From Candidatus Sulfopaludibacter sp. SbA3 (GTDB taxonomy: Bacteria; Acidobacteriota; Terriglobia; Bryobacterales; Bryobacteraceae), in assembly GCA_945890485.1 (NCBI GenBank), contig CAMDCN010000005.1, positions 1-64,000 of the forward strand: a stretch of DNA of 64,000 bases. Reading direction: 5' to 3'. The position numbers were made by a program, and so were the translations under genes. This document shows positions 18,066-26,201 of this stretch, piece by piece. Numbering within the stretch: position 1 is the stretch's first letter; every line of letters begins with the position of its first letter. The notes below the pieces were generated by a model. The model was not told where the DNA came from and searched no databases. It saw only the letters and a program-made list of their open reading frames with translations.

Positions 18066-20498
18066 GTGTCTCGCCTCTTTCCGCTCCTCTGCATCGCCCT
18101 TCCGCTCGCCGCCCAATCCGGCGACGAACTCTTTCTCCAAAAGATCCAGCCCGTCCTCGTCCGCGATTGCCAAGGCTGTCATGGACCCACCCAAGCTCTC
18201 TCGAAGCTTACCGTCAGCTCTCGAAACGGCCTGCTTCAAGGCGGCGCCCGCGGTGCCGCCATCCTCCCCAACCAACCGGACCAGAGCCTGCTGCTCCAGG
18301 TCCTCGAAGGCCGCAACGGGCTCCAAATGCCCCCCGGCGGCCCCAAGCAGAAGCTCCCCCAGGAAACCATCGCCGCCTTCCGCGAATGGATCGCCGCCGG
18401 CGCCGTCTGGCCCACCCGTCCAGCCGAAACCAAATGGTCCTATAAAGACGAGGACCTCTGGGCCCTCCGCCCCGTCCGCCCCTTCGATCCCGCGAAGACC
18501 ATCGACGCCTTCCTGAAAACGGCCGACCCCCGCGCCGACCGCCGCACCCTCATCCGCCGCGCCACCTTCGATCTCACCGGCCTCCCGCCCACCCCCGAAG
18601 AGGTCAACGCCTTCCTCGCCGACAAGTCCCCCCAAGCCTGGGATAAACTCATCGACCGCCTCCTCGCCTCCCCCCGCTACGGCGAACGCTTCGGGCGCCA
18701 CTGGCTCGACGTCGTCCGCTACGCCGATTCGAGCGGCTACTCCAACGACTTCGAACGCCCCAACGCCTGGCGATACCGCGACTACGTCATCCGCAGCTTC
18801 AACCAGGACAAACCCTACGACCAGTTCATCCGCGAACAGATCGCCGGTGACGAGCTCTACCCGGGCAATCCCGAAGCCTTGATCGCTACGGGCTTCCTCC
18901 GCTCCGGCCCCTGGGAACACACCGCCATGTCCGTCGAAGCCGTCACCCGCCAGCTCTTCCTCGACGACGTCGCCCACAACACTGTCAGCACCTTCCTCGG
19001 CCTCACCCTCGGCTGCGCCAAGTGCCACGACCACAAGTTCGACCCCATTCCGACCAAGGACTACTACCGGGTCCAAGCCGTCTTCGCTTCCACGGAATTC
19101 GCCCGGCCGAAACTGCCTTTCCTTCCCGCCGAGAACACCGCCGACCTCCCCGCCGGGGCCGCCCATATTCAGGCCCTCTACGATCGCACCCTCGCCAGTA
19201 TGAAGGAGTTCCGCCGGGATCACCCCGCCTCCGAAGAATACGAAGAGTTCAAGCTCTACCGGAAGCACTCGCAACTCTACAAGGAGTCGCTCAACCGTTT
19301 CCAACCTCTCGCTTTTACCGTCTCGAGCGGCCCGCTCGACGGCCAAACCGACGGCGGCCCCACTCTGAAATATCCGCCGATGGCCGAATACCGCCCCGCC
19401 CCCGTCCACATCCTCCCCGGCGGCAACATCCAGTCGCCCGCCGAAGCGGTCACCCCCGGCGTCCTCTCCGCGCTCGAAAAGGCCGGCCAGTATCCCGCCA
19501 TCGAAATCCCCAATACAGTCGCCGGCCGCCGCAGCGCCTTCGCTCGTTGGATCGCGAACGCCAGAAATCCGCTCACCGCCCGCGTCATGGCCAATCGGAT
19601 CTGGCAAACCCACTTCGGCGAAGGCATCGCCGGCGACCCAAGCAACTTCGGCAAAATGGGCAAGAAGCCCATCAACTCTGAACTCCTCGATTGGCTCGCC
19701 GGAGCCCTCATCCAGAACGGCTGGCGCATCAAACCCATTCACCGCCTCATTCTCCAATCCGCCGCCTACCAAAGCACCAACTTCCAACCCCGCCGCCTCG
19801 AAGCCGAAGCCCTCCGCGACAGCCTTCTCGCCGTCAGCGGCGAACTCAACCTCGAAGCCGGCGGCCCCGGCGTCTTCCCACAAATTAACGAGGACGTCGC
19901 CCGCCAACCGCAGCACCGCATGGGCTCCCTCGCCCCGGCTTACGCGCCCTCGCCCCTCCGGCGCCAACGCAACCGGCGAACCATCTATACCTTCCAGCAG
20001 CGCAGTCTCCCGGACCCGCTCGTCGAAGTCTTCAACGGCCCCACCCTCGATCTCTCCTGCGAACGCCGCGAAGCCTCCACCGTTCCCACGCAAGCCTTCG
20101 GCCTGCTCAACAGCCAGTTCACGAACGATCTCGCCCTGGCTATGGCCGCTCGCCTCGAAAAGGAAGCGCCCACCCTCAACGCCCGTCTCCGCCGCGCCTT
20201 CGAACTTGCCTTCAACCGTCCCGCCGAACCCGCCGAGCTCCAAGCCGCCACCCGGCACTTTAACCGCATGCTGGCTTTTCACAAAACGAACCCACCGCCC
20301 TCCAAGGCCAAGCCCCAGCCCCTCGTCCACAAAATCACCAGCGAACTCACCGGCGAAACCTCGGAGTTCGTCCAGGCGCCAGACCCCGCACCCTACGAAC
20401 CCAACCTCCACCCGTCCGATGTCGGGCCGGCCACCCGCGCCCTCTCCGACGTCACCCTCATGCTCCTCAATGCCAACGAGTTCGTCTATGTCTATTAA
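18066..20498 (+). CDS. PSCyt1/DUF1549/DUF1553 haem-binding secreted protein
   Basis: An 810-residue protein with a short signal peptide (residues 1-17). A planctomycete-type cytochrome c domain has CQGCH at 35-39. DUF1549 occupies about 150-330 and includes a second haem-like motif CAKCHDHKFDP near 317. DUF1553 occupies about 490-720. Such proteins occur widely in Planctomycetes and Acidobacteria, paired with DUF1501 genes, and some are linked to polysaccharide or sulfate-ester use. No reaction is established. The 3' end overlaps the DUF1501 gene by 11 bases. Confidence 0.93.
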   Translation: MSRLFPLLCIALPLAAQSGDELFLQKIQPVLVRDCQGCHGPTQALSKLTVSSRNGLLQGGARGAAILPNQPDQSLLLQVLEGRNGLQMPPGGPKQKLPQETIAAFREWIAAGAVWPTRPAETKWSYKDEDLWALRPVRPFDPAKTIDAFLKTADPRADRRTLIRRATFDLTGLPPTPEEVNAFLADKSPQAWDKLIDRLLASPRYGERFGRHWLDVVRYADSSGYSNDFERPNAWRYRDYVIRSFNQDKPYDQFIREQIAGDELYPGNPEALIATGFLRSGPWEHTAMSVEAVTRQLFLDDVAHNTVSTFLGLTLGCAKCHDHKFDPIPTKDYYRVQAVFASTEFARPKLPFLPAENTADLPAGAAHIQALYDRTLASMKEFRRDHPASEEYEEFKLYRKHSQLYKESLNRFQPLAFTVSSGPLDGQTDGGPTLKYPPMAEYRPAPVHILPGGNIQSPAEAVTPGVLSALEKAGQYPAIEIPNTVAGRRSAFARWIANARNPLTARVMANRIWQTHFGEGIAGDPSNFGKMGKKPINSELLDWLAGALIQNGWRIKPIHRLILQSAAYQSTNFQPRRLEAEALRDSLLAVSGELNLEAGGPGVFPQINEDVARQPQHRMGSLAPAYAPSPLRRQRNRRTIYTFQQRSLPDPLVEVFNGPTLDLSCERREASTVPTQAFGLLNSQFTNDLALAMAARLEKEAPTLNARLRRAFELAFNRPAEPAELQAATRHFNRMLAFHKTNPPPSKAKPQPLVHKITSELTGETSEFVQAPDPAPYEPNLHPSDVGPATRALSDVTLMLLNANEFVYVY

Positions 20499-21891
20499 GC
20501 ACTCCCGCCGCGATCTCCTCTTTAGCGCCGGCATGGGCCTCGGCACCGTCGCTCTCAATGCGCTACTCGCCGAACAGGCCAACGCCGGCCCCCTCACGCC
20601 GAAAACGCCCCACCATCCTGCCAAAGCCAAGCACTGCATCTTCCTCCTCATGGAAGGCGGCCCCAGCCACATCGATACCTTCGACCCCAAGCCCAAACTC
20701 GCCCAGCTCCACATGACCCGCTTCGCCAAGCAGCAGAACAAGTTCGAAGCCAACATGAACACGGGCGAGCGCTACTACGTCAAGAGCCCCTTTAAATTCC
20801 GCCGCGCCGGCAAAATGGGCATCGAGATCAACTCGCTCCTCGAAAGCTTCAGCGAAGTGGTCGACGATTGCTGCTTCTACCGCGGCCTCAAAGGCGACAG
20901 CGTCAACCATCCCACCGCCCTCTACCACCTCAACACCGGCAACCAATTCGGCGGCGACCCCGCCCTCGGCGCCTGGGCCTCCTACGGCCTCGGCACCGTC
21001 AATCAGAACCTGCCCTCCTTCCTCGTCCTGCCCGACGTCGCCTATCCCCAGGGCGGCGCCGCCAACTGGTCCAACGGCTTCCTGCCTGCTTACTATCAAG
21101 GCACGCCCCTGCGCCCCGAGGGCGCGCCGATCCTCGACATGGCCCCGCCCCCCGGCATGACCAAAGAGCGCCAACAGGCTAATCTCGGCTTCTGGAAAGA
21201 ACTCAACCAGTTCCATCGCGCCCGCCGCCCTGACCACGCCGAACTCGACGCCCGTCTCGAAAGCTACGAACTCGCCTTCCGTATGCAAGCCGAAATGCCC
21301 GGCATCGTCGACCTCGAAAAAGAGTCCCCCGCCACCCTCGCGATGTACGGTATCGGCGGACCCAACAAAGACGCCGACGCCCTCGGCCGTCGCTGCCTCC
21401 TCGCTCGACGCCTCGTCGAAAAAGGCGTCCGCTTCGTCCAGGTCATCGCCATGGGCTGGGACTCCCACGACTACATCGACAAGGCCCACGGCTCCCGCCT
21501 CCGCGCCATCGATAAGCCCATCAGCGGCCTGCTCAAAGACCTAAAACGAACCGGCCTCCTCGACGACACCCTGGTCGTCTGGGCCGGCGAATTCGGCCGC
21601 AGTCCGGACAACGGCATCCGCCGCGGCAGCCAAGCCTGGGGCCGCGATCACAATGCGAACGCCATGTCGATGTGGCTCGCCGGTGGCGGCGTAAAGGCTG
21701 GCAACATCATCGGCGCGACGGACGAAGTCGGCGGCATGGCCGTCGAGAACGTTCACCCCTTGCGCGACCTCCACGTCACCCTGCTCCACCTGCTCGGCCT
21801 CGACGACTCGAAGCTCCGCTACCTCCACGCCGGCCGCGAAAAGCAGCTCAGCCAGGTGGGCGGCCAAGTCATTCGCGAACTCCTCGCCTAG
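20488..21891 (+). CDS. DUF1501 domain protein with Tat signal
   Basis: A 467-residue protein starting inside the end of the preceding gene. It begins with a twin-arginine signal (HSRRDLLFSAGMGLG), so it is probably exported folded. Family features include FLLMEGGPSHIDTFDPKP, VWAGEFGRSPDNG and GRDHNANAMSMWLAGGGV, which resemble alkaline-phosphatase or sulfatase-like metal sites. The partner DUF1549/1553 protein is encoded upstream, and the two are probably one functional unit. The upstream in-frame extension is not coding. Confidence 0.92.
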   Translation: MSIKHSRRDLLFSAGMGLGTVALNALLAEQANAGPLTPKTPHHPAKAKHCIFLLMEGGPSHIDTFDPKPKLAQLHMTRFAKQQNKFEANMNTGERYYVKSPFKFRRAGKMGIEINSLLESFSEVVDDCCFYRGLKGDSVNHPTALYHLNTGNQFGGDPALGAWASYGLGTVNQNLPSFLVLPDVAYPQGGAANWSNGFLPAYYQGTPLRPEGAPILDMAPPPGMTKERQQANLGFWKELNQFHRARRPDHAELDARLESYELAFRMQAEMPGIVDLEKESPATLAMYGIGGPNKDADALGRRCLLARRLVEKGVRFVQVIAMGWDSHDYIDKAHGSRLRAIDKPISGLLKDLKRTGLLDDTLVVWAGEFGRSPDNGIRRGSQAWGRDHNANAMSMWLAGGGVKAGNIIGATDEVGGMAVENVHPLRDLHVTLLHLLGLDDSKLRYLHAGREKQLSQVGGQVIRELLA

Positions 21892-23240
21892 CGCCGCAGA
21901 ATCACCTTCAACGAGTCATCGTCCAGTTGCGATGACGTCGGCCGCAGCCCCGCCGCGTGAAACATCCGCGCATACTCGTCAATCGAGAAGATCTGCTCGT
22001 TCACCCCGTGCTCCAGCACTTCCACAATCTGCGGATGCGGCCGCTCAAACTCGTGTCCCGTCGGCTCGCACATCACGGCCACGAACCCCCCGGGCTTCAC
22101 CACACGCGCCGCCTCCCGCAGCACGCTCACCGGATCCGCGAAATGGTGCAGCGCCGCAAAAGTCGCCACGAAGTCGAACGTCTCCGCCGCAAACGGCAGC
22201 CGCAGCGCATCGCAACAAGCGAAGATCACGTTGCTATAGCCGCGCTTTTCAAACACCACCTGCGCCGCCTGCATCGTCTGCGCGTCAATGTCGATGTTTA
22301 CCGTCAGGCATCCCAAATTACAAGTGGCCGGCGACGACGAACTCGCAATCTCCAGTCCCCGCCGCGCATGCGCCAGGTTCACCGCCCGCTCCACCAGCCG
22401 GATCCCAATCCGGTGGTCCTCATCGTAGTCCGCCGCCAGCGGCCCGCGAATCGGATCCAGCGCACGATACGGCCGCTGCACCTTCTCGACGATCGCAATC
22501 GAAAACCTCTCGGCGCCATCCAGCACCCGCCCATCGGCATGCACCAGCACCACGCGCAACTCGCCCTTTCCCGCCGCCTCCGGTGCAGTCAGCCGCACCG
22601 GCAAGCTGATCTCCCTCCCCGGCAACACCGTCACCGGAAGCGGCGTTAACCCCGCCTCCGGCCCCTCGGCCCAACGAAACGCCAGGCTCCATCCGCCTCG
22701 AGCAAACCGCAGCAGCGGCTCCGTGCCCGTGTTCCGAATCCGCACGTTGTGGCTCGTGCCCCCGCCCCGCGCCAAAGTCTCCGGGACATAGTGCCGGACA
22801 ACCGCAAACGCTGCCACGCCCGTACCCGGCTCCGCCAGTGCCTCTACCGTCGGACGCGCCTCCCGATTGATCGCCAATCGCTGCAGCAGGTAGTTGTTCT
22901 CCGCCTCCAAAAACGACTCGTCGAACTGATACGTCTGCGCAAAGATCGCCGCAAAACGCGCCCGCGTCGCCGCGTCGTCCTTGATCCCAAACGCCGCCAC
23001 CACCTGCCCCACCTCAGCTTCCGTCAACGGAGCCGCCGCCTGCGAAGACCGGAAGTTCGGCAGCAGCATCGGCACCTCCGCAATCACCGGATACGCTTTG
23101 CCGCAGCCACACCGCAGCGAGTTCTCCGCTCTCCGCAGCACCGCCCCACACTCCAAGCATCGGAAAAGCTGCCCCCGCCAAACGCGCGAACCCAGCGTCT
23201 CGAGTCCCAGCCGATCTAGCCACGTAACCAGATTGCTCAA
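21888..23240 (-). CDS. SAM-dependent methyltransferase with N-terminal zinc ribbon
   Basis: A protein of about 450 residues. It starts with a Trm112-like ribbon (CLECG...CGCG, with YPVIAEVPMLLP), then a region with beta-sandwich character (about residues 150-260), then a methyltransferase domain (about 290-450) with FDFVATFAALHHFADPVSVL and a VKPGGFVAVMCEP strand. The glycine-rich SAM loop is unusual (GLEIASSSSPATCNLG). A TTG at 23240 overlapping the stop of the upstream gene (TTGA) is the likely start. The upstream gene encodes a secreted protein of unknown function. The substrate is unknown. Confidence 0.8.
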   Translation of the reverse strand: MSNLVTWLDRLGLETLGSRVWRGQLFRCLECGAVLRRAENSLRCGCGKAYPVIAEVPMLLPNFRSSQAAAPLTEAEVGQVVAAFGIKDDAATRARFAAIFAQTYQFDESFLEAENNYLLQRLAINREARPTVEALAEPGTGVAAFAVVRHYVPETLARGGGTSHNVRIRNTGTEPLLRFARGGWSLAFRWAEGPEAGLTPLPVTVLPGREISLPVRLTAPEAAGKGELRVVLVHADGRVLDGAERFSIAIVEKVQRPYRALDPIRGPLAADYDEDHRIGIRLVERAVNLAHARRGLEIASSSSPATCNLGCLTVNIDIDAQTMQAAQVVFEKRGYSNVIFACCDALRLPFAAETFDFVATFAALHHFADPVSVLREAARVVKPGGFVAVMCEPTGHEFERPHPQIVEVLEHGVNEQIFSIDEYARMFHAAGLRPTSSQLDDDSLKVILRR

Positions 23241-24100
23241 CGCGTCTGCACCGAAATCTTCACCGCCACCCCATTGATGAAAATCACCTTCGTCGCTCCT
23301 CCGCTCTGCACCCACGTCGCGGTCACCTGTTCAAACTCCCCCAGGGTGCCCCGCGTCGTATCCGACGGCTCCCCCAGAATTCCATAAACCTCGTCCGTCT
23401 GCATCCCCTTCCGCACTTGATTGGACCGAGGCATCGCCGGCTCTCCATTCCCCGCCGACCCATCAAAATCCACGTACTCCGCCAGCATCGCCCGGATCTC
23501 CTCCGGCGTCGGCACGCTCTCTTTCAAGTAGTTGTCCGGGAACCGCAGATTAAACCGCGACCCCGCCTGCAACCGCTTCTCTTCGATCTCCCGCTGCCGC
23601 AGCGCCGAAAGCTCCACTTCTCTAGCCCGCCGGTCGCTGTTCTCCCGCTCCCGATCCGCGGCCAGCCGGGACAGTTCCCGGCTCAACTGGTTGCGCCGGC
23701 TCTGATTGGTTTCATTCCGGATATCCCGCTCCAGGTCCTGTTCCCGCCGGCTCTTCGACACCGTACCGAGCGAGACGTTACCGCTGGGGTCACCCATCGT
23801 GCCATAGCCCCCGCCGCCCAGTTGAAACTCAATGTTCTTGCCCTTCACCCGGAGAGTGGTCACCATCACGCTGTCCCCATTCCGCAGCGAGACGCCGTAC
23901 CGCTTGATGCGCTGCGAGTAGCTCCGGAAGTCCAGCGGCGGCTCCCCGCGAACCTGGATATCCACCCCCTCGTTGGTCGCCGGCAGGTCCATCTTCACCC
24001 GAACCGACTTCCCCTCAAAGGCCTGGCGCAGCGCGCTCTCCGACTGGGCGTGTAAACAAACGACCCCAGAAATTAGAAGTACGAAGAATTTCGTTGACAT
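23237..24100 (-). CDS. Secreted coiled-coil protein of unknown function
   Basis: A 287-residue protein with a signal peptide (LLISGVVCLHAQS). A beta-rich region (residues 25-110) is followed by a strongly charged coiled coil (about 115-175, rich in R, E and Q) and a C-terminal segment with RKGMQTDEVYGILGEPSDT, reminiscent of the SmpA/BamE-type small repeat. It is translationally coupled to the methyltransferase gene downstream. Its start codon overlaps the -35 box of the divergent blaI-type gene, so it may be under the same repressor. Confidence 0.7.
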   Translation of the reverse strand: MSTKFFVLLISGVVCLHAQSESALRQAFEGKSVRVKMDLPATNEGVDIQVRGEPPLDFRSYSQRIKRYGVSLRNGDSVMVTTLRVKGKNIEFQLGGGGYGTMGDPSGNVSLGTVSKSRREQDLERDIRNETNQSRRNQLSRELSRLAADRERENSDRRAREVELSALRQREIEEKRLQAGSRFNLRFPDNYLKESVPTPEEIRAMLAEYVDFDGSAGNGEPAMPRSNQVRKGMQTDEVYGILGEPSDTTRGTLGEFEQVTATWVQSGGATKVIFINGVAVKISVQTR

Positions 24101-24122
24101 TACGAATGGCTTCGTATGTAAT
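24094..24122 (+). promoter_or_regulatory. Promoter and palindromic operator of the BlaI-type regulator
   Basis: TTGACA (24094-24099) and TGTAAT (24117-24122) are separated by 17 bp. The spacer contains the palindrome TACGAA-TGGC-TTCGTA (24101-24116), nested in TTAC...GTAA. BlaI-family repressors bind TACA/TGTA-type dyads, so autoregulation is likely. The -35 box contains the start codon of the divergent gene. Confidence 0.75.
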
Positions 24123-24128
24123 CATCGC

Positions 24129-24488
24129 ATGAAGGCAACGCCAGCGGAATGGGACATCCTCCAGGTACTTTGGGAGCGAGGCCCGCAGACAGTCCGAGAA
24201 GTTCATGAGGCGCTCGGCGCCGGTGGCTACACCACCACGCTGAAGCTGATGCAGATCATGCTGGCCAAGGGTTTGGTCATTCGCAACGACTCCGCCCGCG
24301 CCCATGTCTTCTCCCCCGCCATGCCTCGGGAACAGATGCAGGGCAGCTTCCTCGAAGAGATTCTACCCCGTGTTTTCGGAGGCTCCGCCGCCGCTCTGCT
24401 CCAGGGAGCCCTCAACGGCGCCAAGCCCGCAGCCGACGAACTCGCCGCCATGCGCCGCCTGCTCGACGAGTACGAGGAGAAGCAATGA
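24129..24488 (+). CDS. BlaI/MecI/CopY-family repressor
   Basis: A 119-residue winged-helix repressor. ATPAEWDILQVLWERGPQTVREV is the family N-terminus, followed by GYTTTLKLMQIMLAKGLV and a C-terminal dimerisation helix. It lies seven bases after a consensus-like promoter with a palindromic operator, so its leader is very short and no ribosome-binding site is seen. It overlaps the M56 peptidase gene (ATGA); this pair is the standard two-gene sensor/repressor unit. The signal is unknown. Confidence 0.92.
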   Translation: MKATPAEWDILQVLWERGPQTVREVHEALGAGGYTTTLKLMQIMLAKGLVIRNDSARAHVFSPAMPREQMQGSFLEEILPRVFGGSAAALLQGALNGAKPAADELAAMRRLLDEYEEKQ

Positions 24489-25768
24489 ACACCCATCTCG
24501 AATCCGCGGGACTCGCCCTGCTGCACTCGCTCTGGATCGGCGCCGTTGTCGCCGCAGCTCTCGGCTTCGCCTTTCTCTTCCTCCGCAGCGCTCGCGCCCG
24601 CTACAACGCGGCAGTCCTTGGCCTGTTCCTCTTTGCCCTGGCGCCCCTGCTCTGGCTGATCCCCGAACCCGCCCTCACCGTCGCCCCCTTCGCCCCACCC
24701 GCCGCGGGCCCCGGCAGCTTTGCCACCTCGACCCCGGCTCCAGACTGGCTCCGCCTCCTCCCCTGCGCCTGGGCTCTAGGCGTTGCCATCTTTGCCGTCA
24801 GAGCGCTTGGCGGCTGGGCTGTCGTCCTCCGCCTCCGCCGTCAAGGCGCCCCGGTGCTTGACCCGTTCATCCTCGGCGCTGTCCAGAAGTGGTCCGCTGA
24901 ACTCGGCATCACGCGGCGCATCCATGTCCTCACGGCCGCCGTGGAATCCCCCGTCACCATGGGCTGGTGGCGGCCCGTCGTTCTGCTGCCGCTCTCCGCT
25001 CTCACGGGCCTCGGCCGCCCTGAACTCGAAGCCGTCCTCGCCCACGAACTCGCCCACATCGCCCGCCGCGACTACCTCGTCAACTGGCTCCAAGTCTGGT
25101 TCGAAGTCGTCTACTTCTACCATCCCGCCGCGTGGTGGATCTCCGCCGTCATCCGCCGCGAGCGGGAACATTGCTGCGACGATGTGGCCGTCCAACTCAG
25201 CGGAGACCGCACCCGCTACGCCCGCGCCCTGCTGCGACTGGCTGAACTGCAGTCCTGCGGCCAACCTGCCCTCGCCGCCCGCCAAGGTGAGGTGGAACTC
25301 CGAATCAGGAGAATCCTCCAAATGAATCAGAAAGCAACATCGCCCGTCTGGGCGCTCCCCTTAGTATTGGCCGTCGCCACAATCCTCAGCGCGCAGCAAC
25401 CCGCTGCGAATAACTGCGCCTCACTCCCGCAACACCAATCCTGGCTCAATACCCAAGTCCAGTGGATCATCGAAGGCCGCGAGCGCGACGCCTTCCTGCG
25501 ACTAAAATCCCCCGCCGAATGCGACCGCTTCGTCGAGCAGTTCTGGGCGCGTCGCGGCGAAGCCGCCCAAGCCGAACACAAGCGACGCATGAGCTGGGCC
25601 ACCGGTCGTTATCCCAATCTCGAAGTCGCACGCCGCACCTACGTCCAACTCGGCCCGCCCGACGAAATCGAGTCCCATCCCAACGAAGGCTACGAATTCT
25701 GGCGCTACCGCAGCCTGCCCGGCAAGGAGAAGAACCACACCATTCGCTTCGACCTCAAAGGGCGCTAG
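24485..25768 (+). CDS. M56 (BlaR1-like) membrane metallopeptidase fused to a GWxTD domain
   Basis: This 427-residue protein has three or four N-terminal helices. The zinc-protease motif HELAH lies near residue 187 in LAHELAHIARRDYLVN, with EREHCCDD near 220. In BlaR1 and MecR1 the periplasmic C-terminal part is a penicillin sensor. Here it is a GWxTD-type domain (QVQWIIEGRERDAFLRLKS, then YVQLGPPDEIESHP), seen often in acidobacterial proteins. The signal is therefore probably not a beta-lactam. On activation it would cleave the partner repressor. Confidence 0.9.
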   Translation: MNTHLESAGLALLHSLWIGAVVAAALGFAFLFLRSARARYNAAVLGLFLFALAPLLWLIPEPALTVAPFAPPAAGPGSFATSTPAPDWLRLLPCAWALGVAIFAVRALGGWAVVLRLRRQGAPVLDPFILGAVQKWSAELGITRRIHVLTAAVESPVTMGWWRPVVLLPLSALTGLGRPELEAVLAHELAHIARRDYLVNWLQVWFEVVYFYHPAAWWISAVIRREREHCCDDVAVQLSGDRTRYARALLRLAELQSCGQPALAARQGEVELRIRRILQMNQKATSPVWALPLVLAVATILSAQQPAANNCASLPQHQSWLNTQVQWIIEGRERDAFLRLKSPAECDRFVEQFWARRGEAAQAEHKRRMSWATGRYPNLEVARRTYVQLGPPDEIESHPNEGYEFWRYRSLPGKEKNHTIRFDLKGR

Positions 25769-25781
25769 CTATACTGGCCCT

Positions 25782-26201
25782 ATGGCCGCCCAAAGCTTCA
25801 AGAGTCACACCCAGTGGGATCCCTGGTTTCACTTCCTGCTCTCCCCGATCCTGCTCATCAACGTGGCCCTCGCCGTAAAGCACGCCTGGGCCTACCCGGC
25901 CTACACCACCGTAGTCGCCGTCGTCATGGCCATCGCTCTCTTCCTGCTGGCCTTCAAGATGCGCCTCTATTCCCTCAAGGTGCAGGACCGCGTCATCCGC
26001 CTCGAAGAGCGTCTCCGTCTGCAGGGCCAACTCCCCGCCGCCGAGATCGCCAAGCTCACCGAAAAGCAGTTCATCGCCCTGCGCTTCGCCGCTGACGACG
26101 AAGTCGCCGCCCTCGCGCAGAAAACCATCGCCGGCAATTGGAACCAGAAGCAGATCAAGGCCGCCATCAAAATCTGGCGGCCCGATCACTTCCGCGTCTA
26201 G
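25782..26201 (+). CDS. DUF6526-like small membrane protein
   Basis: A 139-residue protein with two hydrophobic helices (about residues 17-35 and 40-60) and a cytoplasmic helical tail with VIRLEERLRLQ and IKIWRPDHFRV. The pattern matches small acidobacterial and Bacteroidetes proteins annotated DUF6526. Function is unknown. It starts 13 bp after the M56 gene and overlaps the convergent cysN end by four bases. Confidence 0.75.
   Translation: MAAQSFKSHTQWDPWFHFLLSPILLINVALAVKHAWAYPAYTTVVAVVMAIALFLLAFKMRLYSLKVQDRVIRLEERLRLQGQLPAAEIAKLTEKQFIALRFAADDEVAALAQKTIAGNWNQKQIKAAIKIWRPDHFRV

Noticed and set aside
17808-20762. A 984-codon minus-strand open frame opposite the PSCyt gene
   Set aside because: The plus strand encodes a clear PSCyt/DUF1549/DUF1553 protein with haem motifs. 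The minus frame is low complexity (Gly, Glu, Ala, Val) and is a G+C-driven shadow that also crosses the tRNA-Pro gene.
20563-21489. A 308-codon minus-strand frame inside the DUF1501 gene
   Set aside because: It is antisense to a conserved family protein and has no recognisable motifs.
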